From: Oceanobacillus neutriphilus
GTDB lineage: Bacteria > Bacillota > Bacilli > Bacillales > Amphibacillaceae
DNA: 64,000 nt
NCBI RefSeq assembly: GCF_014645515.1
Contig: NZ_BMLW01000011.1
Span: forward strand, 124,001-188,000
Direction: 5' to 3'
A program made the position numbers and the translations under genes. Of the stretch, positions 16,547 to 29,517 are shown in pieces. The notes beneath the pieces were generated by a model, which worked only from the letters and a program-made list of their open reading frames with translations, made no database searches and was not told the origin of the DNA. Each line of letters opens with the position of its first letter. Within the stretch, counting starts at the first letter, position 1.

Positions 16547-19195
16547 CTATTCAGCTTTTGGAGATTTTTTAAAAAACATTTTAGCAATTTCCATACAAAT
16601 TACTCCGGCTACAGCTAAACCAGTAGCTGTGCCCCACTCTGCCAAACCAAATTCAGGAGGGATATTAAATACCTCTCTGGCAAATGGCAGCAGGGTAATG
16701 CCATATAAAACAAATCCTAATACCACTGCTCCAATTACGTATTTATTTGAGAAGAAGCCCAGCTTAACTGAAGTCTGTGTATTCGAACGCGCTGCAAAGG
16801 TCTGCAGCGTACGCGACATAATTAATGTGGTAAATGCCATCGCAACGCCCATTTCATTTGAATGAGACAGGCCGATGTAGAAAGAAATAATAACTGCAGC
16901 TGCAATTAATATTCCCCTTGTTAAAACGGTCTGCAAGGTACCGCCGGCAAATATCCCTTCATTTACCGGACGCGGCTTCCGTTTCATAACTCCGGCTTCT
17001 GATTTTTCTACCCCGAGTGCAATCGCAGGCAGGGAATCATTTACTAGGTTTATAAACAAGAGCTGTAATGCTGTAAATGGATTTGGCAGGTTAAAGATAA
17101 CAGCATACAGAATAGCAATAATCGCTCCCAGGTTTCCTGCAAATAAATAGCCGATCGCTTTTTTAATATTATCAAATACAGTTCTTCCAACCTGTACAGC
17201 ATTAACAATAGAAACAAAGTTATCGTCGGTCAGAATCATTGCAGAGGAATCTTTGGATACATCTGTACCGCTTCCCATGGCGATGCCGATATCCGCCTGT
17301 TTTAAAGCAGGAGCGTCATTCACCCCATCACCTGTCATCGCCGTTACCGCACCTTTTTGCTGCCAGGCGCGTACAATTCTTATTTTATTTTCAGGTGATA
17401 CCCGGGCATAAACAGAAATTTGCTCCAGCTTGTCCTCTAATTCTTTATCTGACATCTTATCGAGCTCTCTTCCCGTGATGGCAATATCATTATCTCCCAT
17501 CAGACCGATATCTCTGCCGATTGCCTGTGCTGTCGTTTTATGGTCACCTGTAATCATGATTGTCCGGATTCCTGCTGATTTTGCTTCTTCAATGGAGCCA
17601 TATACAGCCTCTCTCGGCGGATCCATCATTGCCGTTAAACCGACTAATACAAAATCCTTCTCATCTTCATAAGTTATCTCTGTCTGATTTTCTGGCAAAC
17701 GTTTATAACCATATGCCAGAACACGCAGAGCCTGATTGGAAAAGTCTTCATTCGCACCTTCAAAACGCTCAAGCAAGTCATCTGTCAGGGGCTGCTCTTC
17801 ACCATCCAGCAGCGCATAACCAGCTCTATGGAACATGACATCCGGCCCGCCTTTAACAAATAACAGTCGTTCCCCGTCTATATGATGTACGGTAGACATC
17901 AGCTTACGGTCGGAATCAAACGGGAGCTCCGCTTCTCTCGGATATTTTTTTCGTAATTCCTGATAGCTGTGAGCGTGCTTATCCGCAAATTGAATTAACG
18001 CAACTTCCGTCGGATCTCCAATCTCCTGTTCATCCTGATTAATATAGGAATCATTACAAAGCGCTGCAATATAAACAAGTAATTTCTCGGATTTCCCCCA
18101 ATCATCAGGATTTTCAGGTAAACGTTCATTTTTATGAAACGGTAAAAAATCATCCGTAACTGTCATCTTATTCTGTGTTAATGTACCTGTTTTGTCCGTA
18201 CAGATAATACGTGTAGAACCGAGTGTCTCTACAGCCGGGAGCTTGCGGATAATCGCATGCTGTTTTGCCATTTTATTCGTACCAACAGATAAAACAATAG
18301 TTACAATAGATTGTAATGCCTCCGGAATGGCAGCAACAGCAATTGCCACAGAGAACATCAACGCATTTAATAATGCAGTTGTTGTATTTGCCTCACTGTC
18401 TCCGAACCAGATACGAGCTGCCTGAACAGCAAAAATGGCAATACATAAAATAAGGATGCCTACACCAAGCTTCTTACTGAAACTATTTAATTTCTGCTGC
18501 AATGGTGTTTCCTTTTGCTCTGCAGTGGAAAGCATATCGGCAATTTTACCAACCTCTGTTTGTCCGCCTGTACCTGTCACAACAAAAGTACCCCGTCCAT
18601 AGACAACTAAGGAACTGCTGTACACCATATTCAGACGATCTCCTAAAGCAGCTTCTTCCGCAATAACCTCCGTATTCTTCTCTACAGCTTCAGATTCACC
18701 AGTAAGCATTCCTTCATTTACCCGCAAAGAACCACTCTCTATCACACGTCCATCAGCAGGAATATAATCTCCTGCCTCCAGGTAGACAATATCTCCGGGA
18801 ACAAGCTCTTTTGCAGCAATTGTTTTTTCTGTACCATCCCGCATAATCTTGGCTTCCGGGGCGGACATATCACGCAATGCTTCCAGGGAGCTTTCTGCTT
18901 TTCTCGTCTGTACAACACTAATCACTGAATTGATTAACAGTACAAGAAATATAATAATGGACTCGACCCATTCTCCAATTAGTATTTGCACAGCAGCGGC
19001 TGCCAGCAGTACAATAACCATCGGATCTTTAAAGGTTTCCAGGAAAAGCTTCCACGTCGGAATTTTTTCTTTATCTTCTATTTCATTATAGCCATATTTC
19101 TCAAGTCTTGATGATACTTCTTCACTCGATAAGCCCTGTTGTGAGGTATTCTGTGCTTTAAGAACATCTGCTGTCTTTTTTTGATACTCTTCCAT
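16547..19195 (-). CDS. yloB: Calcium-transporting P-type ATPase (YloB/SERCA-like)
   Basis: P2-type cation ATPase of the cytoplasmic membrane that expels Ca2+ with ATP. In order: actuator-domain TGES (MLTGESEAVEK), ion-site helix M4 with PEAL (AIAVAAIPEALQSIVT), phosphorylation site ICTDKTGTLTQNKM, nucleotide-binding KGGPDV, hinge TGDGVNDAPALKQADIGIAMG and the C-terminal NLVNDSLPAIALG helix with the second half of the Ca2+ site. I use the internal ATG at 19195 because GGGAG lies nine bases before it; the ATG at 19219 has no ribosome site. The length then is 882 residues, normal for YloB. It has its own terminator. Confidence 0.93.
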   Translation of the reverse strand: MEEYQKKTADVLKAQNTSQQGLSSEEVSSRLEKYGYNEIEDKEKIPTWKLFLETFKDPMVIVLLAAAAVQILIGEWVESIIIFLVLLINSVISVVQTRKAESSLEALRDMSAPEAKIMRDGTEKTIAAKELVPGDIVYLEAGDYIPADGRVIESGSLRVNEGMLTGESEAVEKNTEVIAEEAALGDRLNMVYSSSLVVYGRGTFVVTGTGGQTEVGKIADMLSTAEQKETPLQQKLNSFSKKLGVGILILCIAIFAVQAARIWFGDSEANTTTALLNALMFSVAIAVAAIPEALQSIVTIVLSVGTNKMAKQHAIIRKLPAVETLGSTRIICTDKTGTLTQNKMTVTDDFLPFHKNERLPENPDDWGKSEKLLVYIAALCNDSYINQDEQEIGDPTEVALIQFADKHAHSYQELRKKYPREAELPFDSDRKLMSTVHHIDGERLLFVKGGPDVMFHRAGYALLDGEEQPLTDDLLERFEGANEDFSNQALRVLAYGYKRLPENQTEITYEDEKDFVLVGLTAMMDPPREAVYGSIEEAKSAGIRTIMITGDHKTTAQAIGRDIGLMGDNDIAITGRELDKMSDKELEDKLEQISVYARVSPENKIRIVRAWQQKGAVTAMTGDGVNDAPALKQADIGIAMGSGTDVSKDSSAMILTDDNFVSIVNAVQVGRTVFDNIKKAIGYLFAGNLGAIIAILYAVIFNLPNPFTALQLLFINLVNDSLPAIALGVEKSEAGVMKRKPRPVNEGIFAGGTLQTVLTRGILIAAAVIISFYIGLSHSNEMGVAMAFTTLIMSRTLQTFAARSNTQTSVKLGFFSNKYVIGAVVLGFVLYGITLLPFAREVFNIPPEFGLAEWGTATGLAVAGVICMEIAKMFFKKSPKAE

Positions 19196-19540
19196 TTCTA
19201 AATCTCCCTGCTTGTTCATTTTTTCGGCTAACTATTATCTTTATATCCTTAGAAACTTTACTCCTCATTCTATCTGCTGTTTTTAATGCATTTCTATTCA
19301 TTAAACAACAAATCTCTATCTTGAGCTATTACCCTTTTTCATTAGCTTGAAACCTTTTCCCTGCCTGGAAGATGTTTTTGCTGTACTACACCCTTATTCT
19401 TTCATGCTTTTAAAAATAATTTAGCGGTCTTTTTTATGTACTTCCATTTTTTCTGTTCGATTTAACTAATCTAACTACTAGTATATACTGATTTTCTACT
19501 TTAAAGCGTATGAAACTTATATTGTGATTTTCTACAAATC
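19196..19540. other. Upstream region of the Ca2+-ATPase gene
   Basis: AT-rich, no ORF with a ribosome site. I looked for a metal riboswitch of the yybP-ykoY kind, which often precedes such ATPases, but saw neither its conserved bases nor a matching terminator. Confidence 0.4.
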
Positions 19541-19584
19541 AAAAAACTGACCTGGATTTTTACTACATTTCCAGATCAGTTTTT
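19541..19584 (-). terminator. Terminator of nrdDG
   Basis: AAAAACTGACCTGGA and TCCAGATCAGTTTTT arms form a strong hairpin with U-tail on the minus strand just after the nrdG stop. Confidence 0.85.
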
Positions 19585-19594
19585 GATACCTGTT

Positions 19595-20065
19595 TCATCC
19601 TATTATAGTTTTCTTCATTTCAATAATCCGCTGATTCCGGCTTCCGCGAAACGATAGGGTTAAATCCCGTTCTACTAAAATAAATGGACCGTCCACCAGT
19701 ACATCTACATATTTGAGAAGCTCCAGCTGATGCGGATCTTTATTTTCAAGCAGCTGTTCTATTGTCCAGCCTGTATAAGCCCATATATTTTTACCATGTG
19801 CTTTCAATTGTCTGGCAACATTTGCCACTGCTTCCGCCTGGTAAAAGGGATCTCCACCGCTTAATGTAATATCTGTTAAAGGGTTCAAAGCTTCCTTAAC
19901 AATCTGCTGTACCTCCATTTCCGTGCCATTTCGCAAATTCCATGACCTTGGATTATGACATCCTTTGCAGAAATGGGGACAGCCGGCAAAGAATATAACC
20001 GTACGCAGTCCTTCCCCATCGACAACGGAATCATGATAGATAGACAATACTCTCGCCGTTTCCAT
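19595..20065 (-). CDS. nrdG: Anaerobic ribonucleotide reductase activase NrdG
   Basis: The 156-residue radical-SAM enzyme installs the glycyl radical on NrdD. The [4Fe-4S] motif is C-x3-C-x2-C in GCPHFCKGCHNPRSW, near residue 30, and the SAM-binding glycine motif is TLSGGDPFY. Its start codon overlaps the nrdD stop (TAATG), so both are made from one message in linked amounts. The length is normal for the family. Confidence 0.94.
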   Translation of the reverse strand: METARVLSIYHDSVVDGEGLRTVIFFAGCPHFCKGCHNPRSWNLRNGTEMEVQQIVKEALNPLTDITLSGGDPFYQAEAVANVARQLKAHGKNIWAYTGWTIEQLLENKDPHQLELLKYVDVLVDGPFILVERDLTLSFRGSRNQRIIEMKKTIIG

Positions 20066-21942
20066 TAGACATGCCTCACTCTGTCATGCTCTTCAGATGC
20101 CTTAGCAGTATTCCATTTATCCATTGTTCCTACCAGATAGCCGGTAATACGCCGAATCCGGTCAAATTGTCTTTCATCGGTTATCCCGCAGCCTGGACAT
20201 TCATTATCAATCATTCCTGTGTATCCGCAGCTTTTGCAGCGATCGACTGGATGATTTATACTGCCATATCCAATTCCGCTTTCAGCCATCGTTTTTACGA
20301 GTGTATCGATTGCTTTTACATTTTTGCTGATATCTCCATCTACTTCAATATAGGTAATATGACCAGCATTTGTATATGGATGATATACTGCTTCCCGTTT
20401 TATTTTCTCCACAGCACGGATTGGATAGTACACTGGGATATGAAAAGAGTTCGTATAATAGTCTCTGTCTGTAACTCCTTCTATCACTCCGAAATCCTTT
20501 TGATCCTGTTTTGTAAAACGGCCGCTTAAGCCTTCTGCAGGTGTTGCAATCAGCGTATAATTCAAATTATAACTTTCCGAAGCCTCATCACATTTTTTCC
20601 GTAAGAAGGAAACAATCTTTTCTCCCAATTCCTGTGCCTGCTCTGATTCTCCATGATGCTTGCCTGTCAATGCTTTTAAACACTCTGCCAAACCAATAAA
20701 ACCAATACTTAAACTCCCCTGCTTCAACACTTTTTCCAATCTATCTCCGGGATCAAGTTCATCACTGCCTGTCCAGACACCTTCTCCATGCAAGAAAGTG
20801 AAATTATTCACAAGTTTATTCGTCTGAAATAAATATCGTTCATATAATTGACGGATGATGATTTCTGCATAATCCTCTAACTTCTGCATAAATGCTTCCA
20901 TAGTTGAAGCTGTAAGAGCTATTTTTACTAGATTAATACTGGTGAACGAAATATTTCCACGTCCTACACTGTTTTCCTCTCCATGCCGATTCGCCATAAT
21001 ACGCGTACGGCAGCCCATATAAGCTACTTCTGAATCAGGATTTCCTTCTTCATAATAAGCTAAGTTAAACGGTGCATCAATAAAGCTGAAATTTGGAAAA
21101 AGCCGTTTTGCCGTTGTTTCGAGAGCTAACTGATACAAGTCATGGTTTGGCTCGTCTTTGTAAAAATTAACTCCTTTTTTCATTTTAAAAATTTGAATTG
21201 GAAAAATAGGGGTCTCTCCTTTTCCCAATCCTGACTGTGTAGCTAAAAGAAGATTCTTTATAATCAGCCTTCCCTCCCTGCTTGTATCTGTCCCATAATT
21301 AATAGATGTAAATGGAACTTGACCGCCACTTCTTGAATGGAGACTATTTAAATTATGTATGAATGCTTCACAGGCTTGATAACATTCCTGATCTGTTTCA
21401 TTCCAGGCTAAGGTCTCCAATTCTTTTTGATCAAGAGGAAGTTGATATTGCTGTAATTTATGCAGCCGTTTTTCATAGGATTTCTTCACATAGGGAGCCA
21501 AATCATAATCAAATGCTTGAAAGCTCTGACCGCCGTGCTGTTGATTTTGGTTACTTTGAAAAACAATTGCCGCCAATGCCATCGCACTCATAATGCTTTG
21601 CGGGGATCGCATATGTCCATGGCCTGTGTTAAATCCTTTTTCCAATAATTTTCCTAAAGGAATTTGACAGCAGGTCGATGTCCCAGTAGGCATATAATCT
21701 AAATCATGAATATGAATATAGTTATCCTTCATTGCCTGCCTTGCTTCCGGATTCAGCATCTTTTGTTTTGCATAAAATTTAGCACTCTCACTGGCAAATT
21801 TGTTCATTTGCCCACATGGTGATTTTCCATCAACATTTGCATTCTCCTGGATTAAATCCTGATTAGAGCTGGATACAATATCCTCAAAACCCTGCATTAA
21901 ATCTATATTTGTGCTTGCAGGGGATTCTTTTATTTCTACCAT
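20065..21942 (-). CDS. nrdD: Anaerobic (class III) ribonucleoside-triphosphate reductase NrdD
   Basis: Makes dNTPs from NTPs without oxygen. The glycyl-radical site is RRITGYLVGT with Gly near residue 601, followed by the usual DKWNTAKASEEHDRVRH end. A structural zinc site is formed by CKSCGY and CPGCG. The N-terminal part contains HIHDLDYMPTGTSTCCQIPL with the active-site Cys. At 625 residues it lacks the ATP-cone domain that precedes this core in E. coli NrdD, so dATP feedback through a cone is not expected. A pair of NrdR boxes lies just upstream, pointing to NrdR repression, and nrdG follows directly. Confidence 0.95.
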   Translation of the reverse strand: MVEIKESPASTNIDLMQGFEDIVSSSNQDLIQENANVDGKSPCGQMNKFASESAKFYAKQKMLNPEARQAMKDNYIHIHDLDYMPTGTSTCCQIPLGKLLEKGFNTGHGHMRSPQSIMSAMALAAIVFQSNQNQQHGGQSFQAFDYDLAPYVKKSYEKRLHKLQQYQLPLDQKELETLAWNETDQECYQACEAFIHNLNSLHSRSGGQVPFTSINYGTDTSREGRLIIKNLLLATQSGLGKGETPIFPIQIFKMKKGVNFYKDEPNHDLYQLALETTAKRLFPNFSFIDAPFNLAYYEEGNPDSEVAYMGCRTRIMANRHGEENSVGRGNISFTSINLVKIALTASTMEAFMQKLEDYAEIIIRQLYERYLFQTNKLVNNFTFLHGEGVWTGSDELDPGDRLEKVLKQGSLSIGFIGLAECLKALTGKHHGESEQAQELGEKIVSFLRKKCDEASESYNLNYTLIATPAEGLSGRFTKQDQKDFGVIEGVTDRDYYTNSFHIPVYYPIRAVEKIKREAVYHPYTNAGHITYIEVDGDISKNVKAIDTLVKTMAESGIGYGSINHPVDRCKSCGYTGMIDNECPGCGITDERQFDRIRRITGYLVGTMDKWNTAKASEEHDRVRHV

Positions 21943-21974
21943 CTTCTATTCCTCCCTATTCAACTTGCCAAAAA

Positions 21975-21986
21975 ACTATATATAGT
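21975..21986. promoter_or_regulatory. NrdR box, proximal
   Basis: ACTATATATAGT is the core of the NrdR consensus. Its twin begins exactly 31 bp upstream, the three-helical-turn spacing known for NrdR box pairs, and nrdD starts 32 bp downstream. Confidence 0.82.
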
Positions 21987-22005
21987 ACATTAAACCAAAA
22001 CCATT

Positions 22006-22017
22006 ACTATATATAGT
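22006..22017. promoter_or_regulatory. NrdR box, distal
   Basis: Second identical ACTATATATAGT, 31 bp from the proximal box. Together they form a standard ATP/dATP-responsive NrdR operator for nrdDG. Confidence 0.82.
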
Positions 22018-22140
22018 TAAATCATAAACGAAGTTGCCAGAGAGTTCAAATGTACATTTTATGACTTTTTAAATATACTTATGATTTTACTGTTTCCGCT
22101 TCAGATAAAAATTCTCTGTCATTTCGTTACAATTATAGAA

Positions 22141-22174
22141 AAATCTCGTAAGTATGCGCGTACTTACGAGATTT
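22141..22174 (-). terminator. Terminator of the TraB/GumN gene
   Basis: A perfect 14-bp stem (AAATCTCGTAAGTA / TACTTACGAGATTT) with a 6-nt loop and T-run on the minus strand; it could work in both directions. Confidence 0.85.
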
Positions 22175-22201
22175 TTAAAGTTATTTTACATATGATTAGA
22201 T

Positions 22202-23179
22202 TTAATATACGTGCTCCACGTCATAGCCTTTTTCTTCAAGCTCCGTTATAATACTTGGATCAACGGTGAAATGAGCCGTCCCTACAAAAACAAAATAAAC
22301 CTGACCGCTGTCCTCCTGTAAAATTTCATCCAGACTGTTTGCCATATCCATATTCCGCTTATCATTCAATTCTTCCATATACTCATCATTAATTCCTGCT
22401 TCATCATATCCAGCGGACATACTTTCCATCGATTCGATATCTCCCTTAAGCCATGCGTCAGCGAGCTCTTCCATTTCCTCACCAGCTTCATCATATCCAT
22501 CAACAGCTAATTCCAATGTCTGTATTTGTGTTTCCATAGAGTAACCGCTAAGTATCTCAAATTGTTCTTCCGCACTTTCTAAAGAAACAATTTCTTTCCC
22601 GTCCTCTGTTGCTTTTTCAAGAAAATATAAATCAACAGCAGCTTGTGAATCGACGTCACTCGTCATGGTGACAAGTTCAAGCAGCATCATCTCCACGAAC
22701 CATGGTTGGAATTCATTCATAGATTCTAAATCCAAACCATTCTCCTCAAAAATAGATGCCAGCTCCGCATATGTATCTTCCGGCAGCTCTTCTTCCAGTG
22801 TACTGTCATCTTCATATGTAGCATATTCTAATACTTCTTGCTGTGAAGGCGTTTCTTCCAGCAAATTAAATTCGGGCAGCACAACATCTGCACTGTCAAA
22901 TGCTTCTTCAATAGCAGGGTCTAACGGGTAGAAATCATCGTTTCCTAAGTGAATCGTTCCCTGTAAATACATTTCTGTATCACCAGACTCCACCTTCCAT
23001 AAGAAGCCTCCATTTCCTTCGCCACTCTCTTCTTCTGTCCCTTCAGCAGCCCCGTCCTCTTCTGTTGCAGAAGAATTATCTGCTGTGTCTTCTGTTTCTG
23101 TTGCATCTTCACCACTACTGCATGCAGTCAATACACCTGCAAGCAAAAGGGTAAATAATGATAATAAAAGCTTTTTCAT
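22202..23179 (-). CDS. TraB/GumN (Tiki-like) family lipoprotein
   Basis: The secreted lipoprotein has signal peptide MKKLLLSLFTLLLAGVLTAC and lipobox LTAC, then an acidic low-complexity linker of about 45 residues and a TraB/GumN domain. The domain shows its two end motifs, LQGTIHLGNDDFYPL and FVFVGTAHFTVDPS, which carry the putative metal or catalytic residues of the Tiki/EreA-like fold. Its substrate is unknown; relatives are thought to be membrane-anchored metalloproteases. I use the ATG at 23179, after GGAGGAAC and directly before the signal peptide; an in-frame ATG 16 codons upstream has no use for a lipoprotein. It is a single gene with its own terminator. Confidence 0.85.
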   Translation of the reverse strand: MKKLLLSLFTLLLAGVLTACSSGEDATETEDTADNSSATEEDGAAEGTEEESGEGNGGFLWKVESGDTEMYLQGTIHLGNDDFYPLDPAIEEAFDSADVVLPEFNLLEETPSQQEVLEYATYEDDSTLEEELPEDTYAELASIFEENGLDLESMNEFQPWFVEMMLLELVTMTSDVDSQAAVDLYFLEKATEDGKEIVSLESAEEQFEILSGYSMETQIQTLELAVDGYDEAGEEMEELADAWLKGDIESMESMSAGYDEAGINDEYMEELNDKRNMDMANSLDEILQEDSGQVYFVFVGTAHFTVDPSIITELEEKGYDVEHVY

Positions 23180-23353
23180 TTTAGTTCCTCCTATTCTTTT
23201 CCTGACTTTATCATAAGACCTTTTCATTAGCCTATCATTATTTACACCACAAATGGAAGAAAAATGAGGTTGAATACTGCATTATTTGGTACGAATGGAG
23301 CCTATATACATATAACATAGTCTATAAATGATGATTGAAATAGATTTTAATCA

Positions 23354-23880
23354 TTAATCATTGTATTGATAATCTACAATTGCAAATTTTAAACCAAGGT
23401 AAACATTATACTCATTTGAATTATAAACAAGCACATAGTTGTTTCCCTGATCTTCTTCCAGTAATTCTAAAACATAACGAGGAGTACTGTCGGTTCAGAT
23501 AATAACAAAATCAGGACGTTTTAGGGCATGTCTTAAAATGAACAGGGGATTTTTCAAAAGGATCAATAAAATCAGCTTTTATGCCGCAATTCAGGAGCAT
23601 ATCACGATAAACAGGCCCGTTATTTCCTGTAACGATTAAAACATTGTAATCTCCTAAGTATGCTTTTTGAAAAGAGACTGACTCTTTTTTAGTGTTAGAT
23701 TTCAACCTTTCTTTTTAGAAGATTTTTGGTCTAATAATCTATCCTCATTCATTAGTTTTTTAGACCTGTATTTCCAGTAAATGTCCACATTGCCGTCGTC
23801 ATTTAATATTGCGGAAGCAGGAGAGTTATCCTGCGTCTCCTGAGAATCTGGTTTCACCCTTTTTAAAAGTTCTTTCTTTT
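23354..23880 (-). pseudogene. Decayed small conserved protein (DUF2325-like)
   Basis: Three reading-frame pieces on the minus strand join into one protein-like sequence. First KKELLKRVKPDSQETQ (from about 23880), then after a frameshift near 23706 SVSFQKAYLGDYNVLIVTGN to IDPFEKSPVHF, then after another shift near 23530 RPDFVII, an in-frame TGA, TDSTPRYVLELL and NEYNVYLGLKFAIVDY, ending at 23354. The last part resembles, from memory, the end of small Firmicutes DUF2325 proteins. Two frameshifts plus a stop mean it cannot be made as one chain. No start codon is clear. Confidence 0.6.
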
Positions 23881-23955
23881 TTCTTATTACAATTTAATTT
23901 TTAATTTGTAGGAGTTTATACGATCAATTGGGAATGCAGATTGCATTGTGATAAT

Positions 23956-23998
23956 AAAAAAAGTGACTACCTCATATAAATTTGAGTAGTCACTTTTT
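23956..23998 (-). terminator. Terminator of the suf operon
   Basis: AAAAAGTGACTAC and GTAGTCACTTTTT arms form a symmetric stem 20 bases after the sufB stop; it can act on both strands. Confidence 0.85.
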
Positions 23999-24017
23999 CA
24001 TTATAGTTTCTTAATTT

Positions 24018-25415
24018 TTATCCTATTGAACCTTCCATTTCGAAGCTGATCAATCTGTTCATCTCAACAGCATATTCCATTGGCAGTTCTTTTGTAAATG
24101 GTTCAATGAAGCCCATAACAATCATTTCTGTTGCTTCTTCTTCTGTTAAGCCGCGGCTCATTAGATAGAAGAGCTGTTCCTCAGATACTTTAGAAACTTT
24201 TGCTTCGTGCTCTAAGGAAATATTGTCGTTAAGAATTTCATTATATGGAATGGTATCGGAAGTCGATTCATTATCCATAATAAGTGTATCACACTCGATA
24301 TTAGCGCGGGCTCCGTCCGCTTTACGTCCAAAGTGTACTAAACCGCGGTAAGATACTTTACCGCCCTGCTTAGAGATGGATTTAGAAACAATGGTTGAAG
24401 ACGTATTTGGTGCCAGGTGATGCATTTTCGCACCAGCATCCTGCAATTGTCCCTTTCCTGCTAAAGCGATAGACAGCGTATTTCCGCGTGCGCCTTCTCC
24501 TTTTAGAAGGATAGATGGATATTTCATAGTCAGCTTGGAACCGATGTTTCCATCAATCCATTCCATCGTTGCATTTGCATCACAAACTGCACGTTTTGTA
24601 ACAAGGTTATATACATTGTTCGCCCAGTTTTGGATTGTTGTATAACGGCAGTAGCCATCTTTCTTAACAATAATTTCTACAACAGCACTGTGAAGAGAGT
24701 TTGTTGTATAAACCGGTGCTGTACAGCCTTCTACATAGTGTACAGATGCATCTTCATCAACAATGATGAGTGTACGTTCAAACTGTCCCATATTTTCAGA
24801 GTTAATACGGAAGTAAGCTTGTAATGGTGTTGTTGCTTTTACGCCTTTTGGTACATAAATAAATGATCCGCCAGACCATACTGCAGAGTTTAATGCAGCG
24901 AACTTATTATCAGCATAAGGAATAACTGTTCCAAAGTATTCTTTAAATAATTCTTCGTTTTCTTTCAGTGCAGTATCTGTATCTTTAAATACAATACCAA
25001 GATCCTTAAGGTCTTCCTTCAAGCTGTGGTAAACTACTTCTGACTCATACTGTGCGGATACACCGGCAAGATATTTTTGCTCTGCTTCCGGGATACCTAA
25101 TTTATCAAAAGTCTGCTTGATTTCTGCAGGCACCTCATCCCATGTTCTGCCTTGCTTTTCAGAAGGTTTAACATAGTAAACAATCTCATCGAAGTCTAAA
25201 CCAGTAAGGTCCCCGCCCCATTGCGGCATTGGACGCTTGTAGAAATGCTCTAATGCCTTCAGACGGTAGTCAAGCATCCACTGCGGTTCTTCCTTCATTT
25301 TCGAAATTTCTTTAACAATATTTGGCGTTAATCCTTTTTCTGTACGGAAAATAGATACGTCTTTATCATGAAATCCATATTTATACTCTTCAATTTCCGG
25401 CATATTTTTTGCCAT
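24018..25415 (-). CDS. sufB: Fe-S cluster scaffold subunit SufB
   Basis: The 465-residue SufB is the scaffold on which SufBC2D builds [4Fe-4S] clusters. The sequence is typical throughout ([74 protein letters not shown]) and includes a conserved Cys in VEGCTAP and the SufB/SufD beta-helix core with the end [20 protein letters not shown]. It is the last gene of sufCDSUB, starting 39 bases after sufU and followed by a terminator. Confidence 0.97.
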   Translation of the reverse strand: MAKNMPEIEEYKYGFHDKDVSIFRTEKGLTPNIVKEISKMKEEPQWMLDYRLKALEHFYKRPMPQWGGDLTGLDFDEIVYYVKPSEKQGRTWDEVPAEIKQTFDKLGIPEAEQKYLAGVSAQYESEVVYHSLKEDLKDLGIVFKDTDTALKENEELFKEYFGTVIPYADNKFAALNSAVWSGGSFIYVPKGVKATTPLQAYFRINSENMGQFERTLIIVDEDASVHYVEGCTAPVYTTNSLHSAVVEIIVKKDGYCRYTTIQNWANNVYNLVTKRAVCDANATMEWIDGNIGSKLTMKYPSILLKGEGARGNTLSIALAGKGQLQDAGAKMHHLAPNTSSTIVSKSISKQGGKVSYRGLVHFGRKADGARANIECDTLIMDNESTSDTIPYNEILNDNISLEHEAKVSKVSEEQLFYLMSRGLTEEEATEMIVMGFIEPFTKELPMEYAVEMNRLISFEMEGSIG

Positions 25416-25454
25416 TGTTAATAACCTCCCTCTGACAGAAGAAAAACCTCTGTC

Positions 25455-28403
<2,949 letters not shown>

Positions 28404-28420
28404 GATTACCCCTCCTTACA

Positions 28421-29209
28421 TTACGCGTTTTGTTCTGCAGTTTCTTCGTCTTCAATTCCTAATTCTTCTTTAATCCACTCATAGCCTTCTGCTTCAAGGC
28501 GTTTTGCAAGCTCAGGTCCGCCTGATTTCACAACACGGCCCTGCATCATTACGTGAACAAAGTCAGGTGTAATGTAGTTTAATAGACGTTGGTAGTGAGT
28601 AATAATTAAGCATCCAAAGTTATCAGAACGCATTTTATTGATTCCTTTTGATACTACTTTCAATGCGTCGATATCAAGTCCTGAATCAATTTCATCAAGA
28701 ATAGCAATATCTGGTTTTAATTGCATTAATTGCAGAATTTCGTTACGTTTTTTCTCTCCGCCGGAGAAGCCTTCATTCAGGTAACGTGTTGCCATATTCT
28801 GATCTATATCAAGATAGTCTAAATCTTTGTCAAGTTCTTTGATAAACTTCATCAATGGAATTTCATCGCCTTCTTCACGTTTTGCATTGATCGCAGAACG
28901 AAGGAAGTCAGAAGTTGTTACACCGCTAATTTCACTTGGGTACTGCATTGCTAGAAATAGACCTGCGCGGGCACGTTCATCTACTTCCATCTCTAATACA
29001 TCTTCCCCGTCAAGTGTGATCGTTCCCTCTGTTACTTCATATTTAGGATGTCCCATGATTGCAGATGCCAATGTGGATTTACCTGTACCGTTTGGTCCCA
29101 TGATTGCATGGAATTCTCCACCCTTAACCGTTAGGTCTACCCCTTTTAATATCTCTTTGTCTTCAATGGATACATGAAGATTCTTAACTTCTAATACTGA
29201 GCCTGACAT
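28421..29209 (-). CDS. sufC: Fe-S assembly ATPase SufC
   Basis: ABC-type ATPase of the SufBC2D complex, 262 residues. Walker A is GPNGTGKST, signature FSGGEKKRNEIL, Walker B ILDEIDSGLD, and H-loop ITHYQRLLNYI. In this family the ATPase drives shape changes of SufB/D rather than transport. It is the first gene of the operon, with GGAGG before its ATG and an AT-rich upstream region that includes the palindrome ATGAATAATATATTCAT (about 29237-29253), whose role is unknown. Confidence 0.97.
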   Translation of the reverse strand: MSGSVLEVKNLHVSIEDKEILKGVDLTVKGGEFHAIMGPNGTGKSTLASAIMGHPKYEVTEGTITLDGEDVLEMEVDERARAGLFLAMQYPSEISGVTTSDFLRSAINAKREEGDEIPLMKFIKELDKDLDYLDIDQNMATRYLNEGFSGGEKKRNEILQLMQLKPDIAILDEIDSGLDIDALKVVSKGINKMRSDNFGCLIITHYQRLLNYITPDFVHVMMQGRVVKSGGPELAKRLEAEGYEWIKEELGIEDEETAEQNA

Positions 29210-29443
29210 AAATCATACCTCCAAAACTTTATTTTAAATGAAATGAATAATATATTCATTCTCAATTTATTCTCATTACAATCTTAAAGCATTTCAAATT
29301 AATTCGCAACTGTTATTGTCCGTCTGTAAGACGCGTTAAAATATACCGTCAAAGAAGGATTTTAAAAACCTTTTCCAGTCTGCTCGCGAAATTTTCTGCT
29401 CCTTTTATTTTTCATTTAAAAAACGGAAAATAAACAGCTCTCT

Positions 29444-29492
29444 CCCGTAAAAACCCAGCAACATATTTCTGTTGTATTTCATGGGTTTACGG
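29444..29492. other. Long imperfect hairpin upstream of suf
   Basis: CCGTAAAAACCCA (29444-29456) pairs with TGGGTTTACGG (29482-29492), and CAACA/TGTTG inside extend it. No T-run follows on either strand. It may be part of the suf leader, a processed RNA or a small repeat. It is the only clear structure in 29260-29517. Confidence 0.4.
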
Positions 29493-29517
29493 TTGTTTCC
29501 AATAGATTGTTTCATAT

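Noticed and set aside
19196-19540. yybP-ykoY manganese riboswitch upstream of the Ca2+-ATPase
   Set aside because: I found neither the conserved internal loops nor a terminator before the gene.
20071-20529. 152-codon plus-strand ORF
   Set aside because: Antisense to the nrdD end that encodes the glycyl-radical and zinc motifs.
29237-29275. Fur box before sufC
   Set aside because: Only a loose match to the 7-1-7 consensus; the perfect palindrome there has a different sequence.
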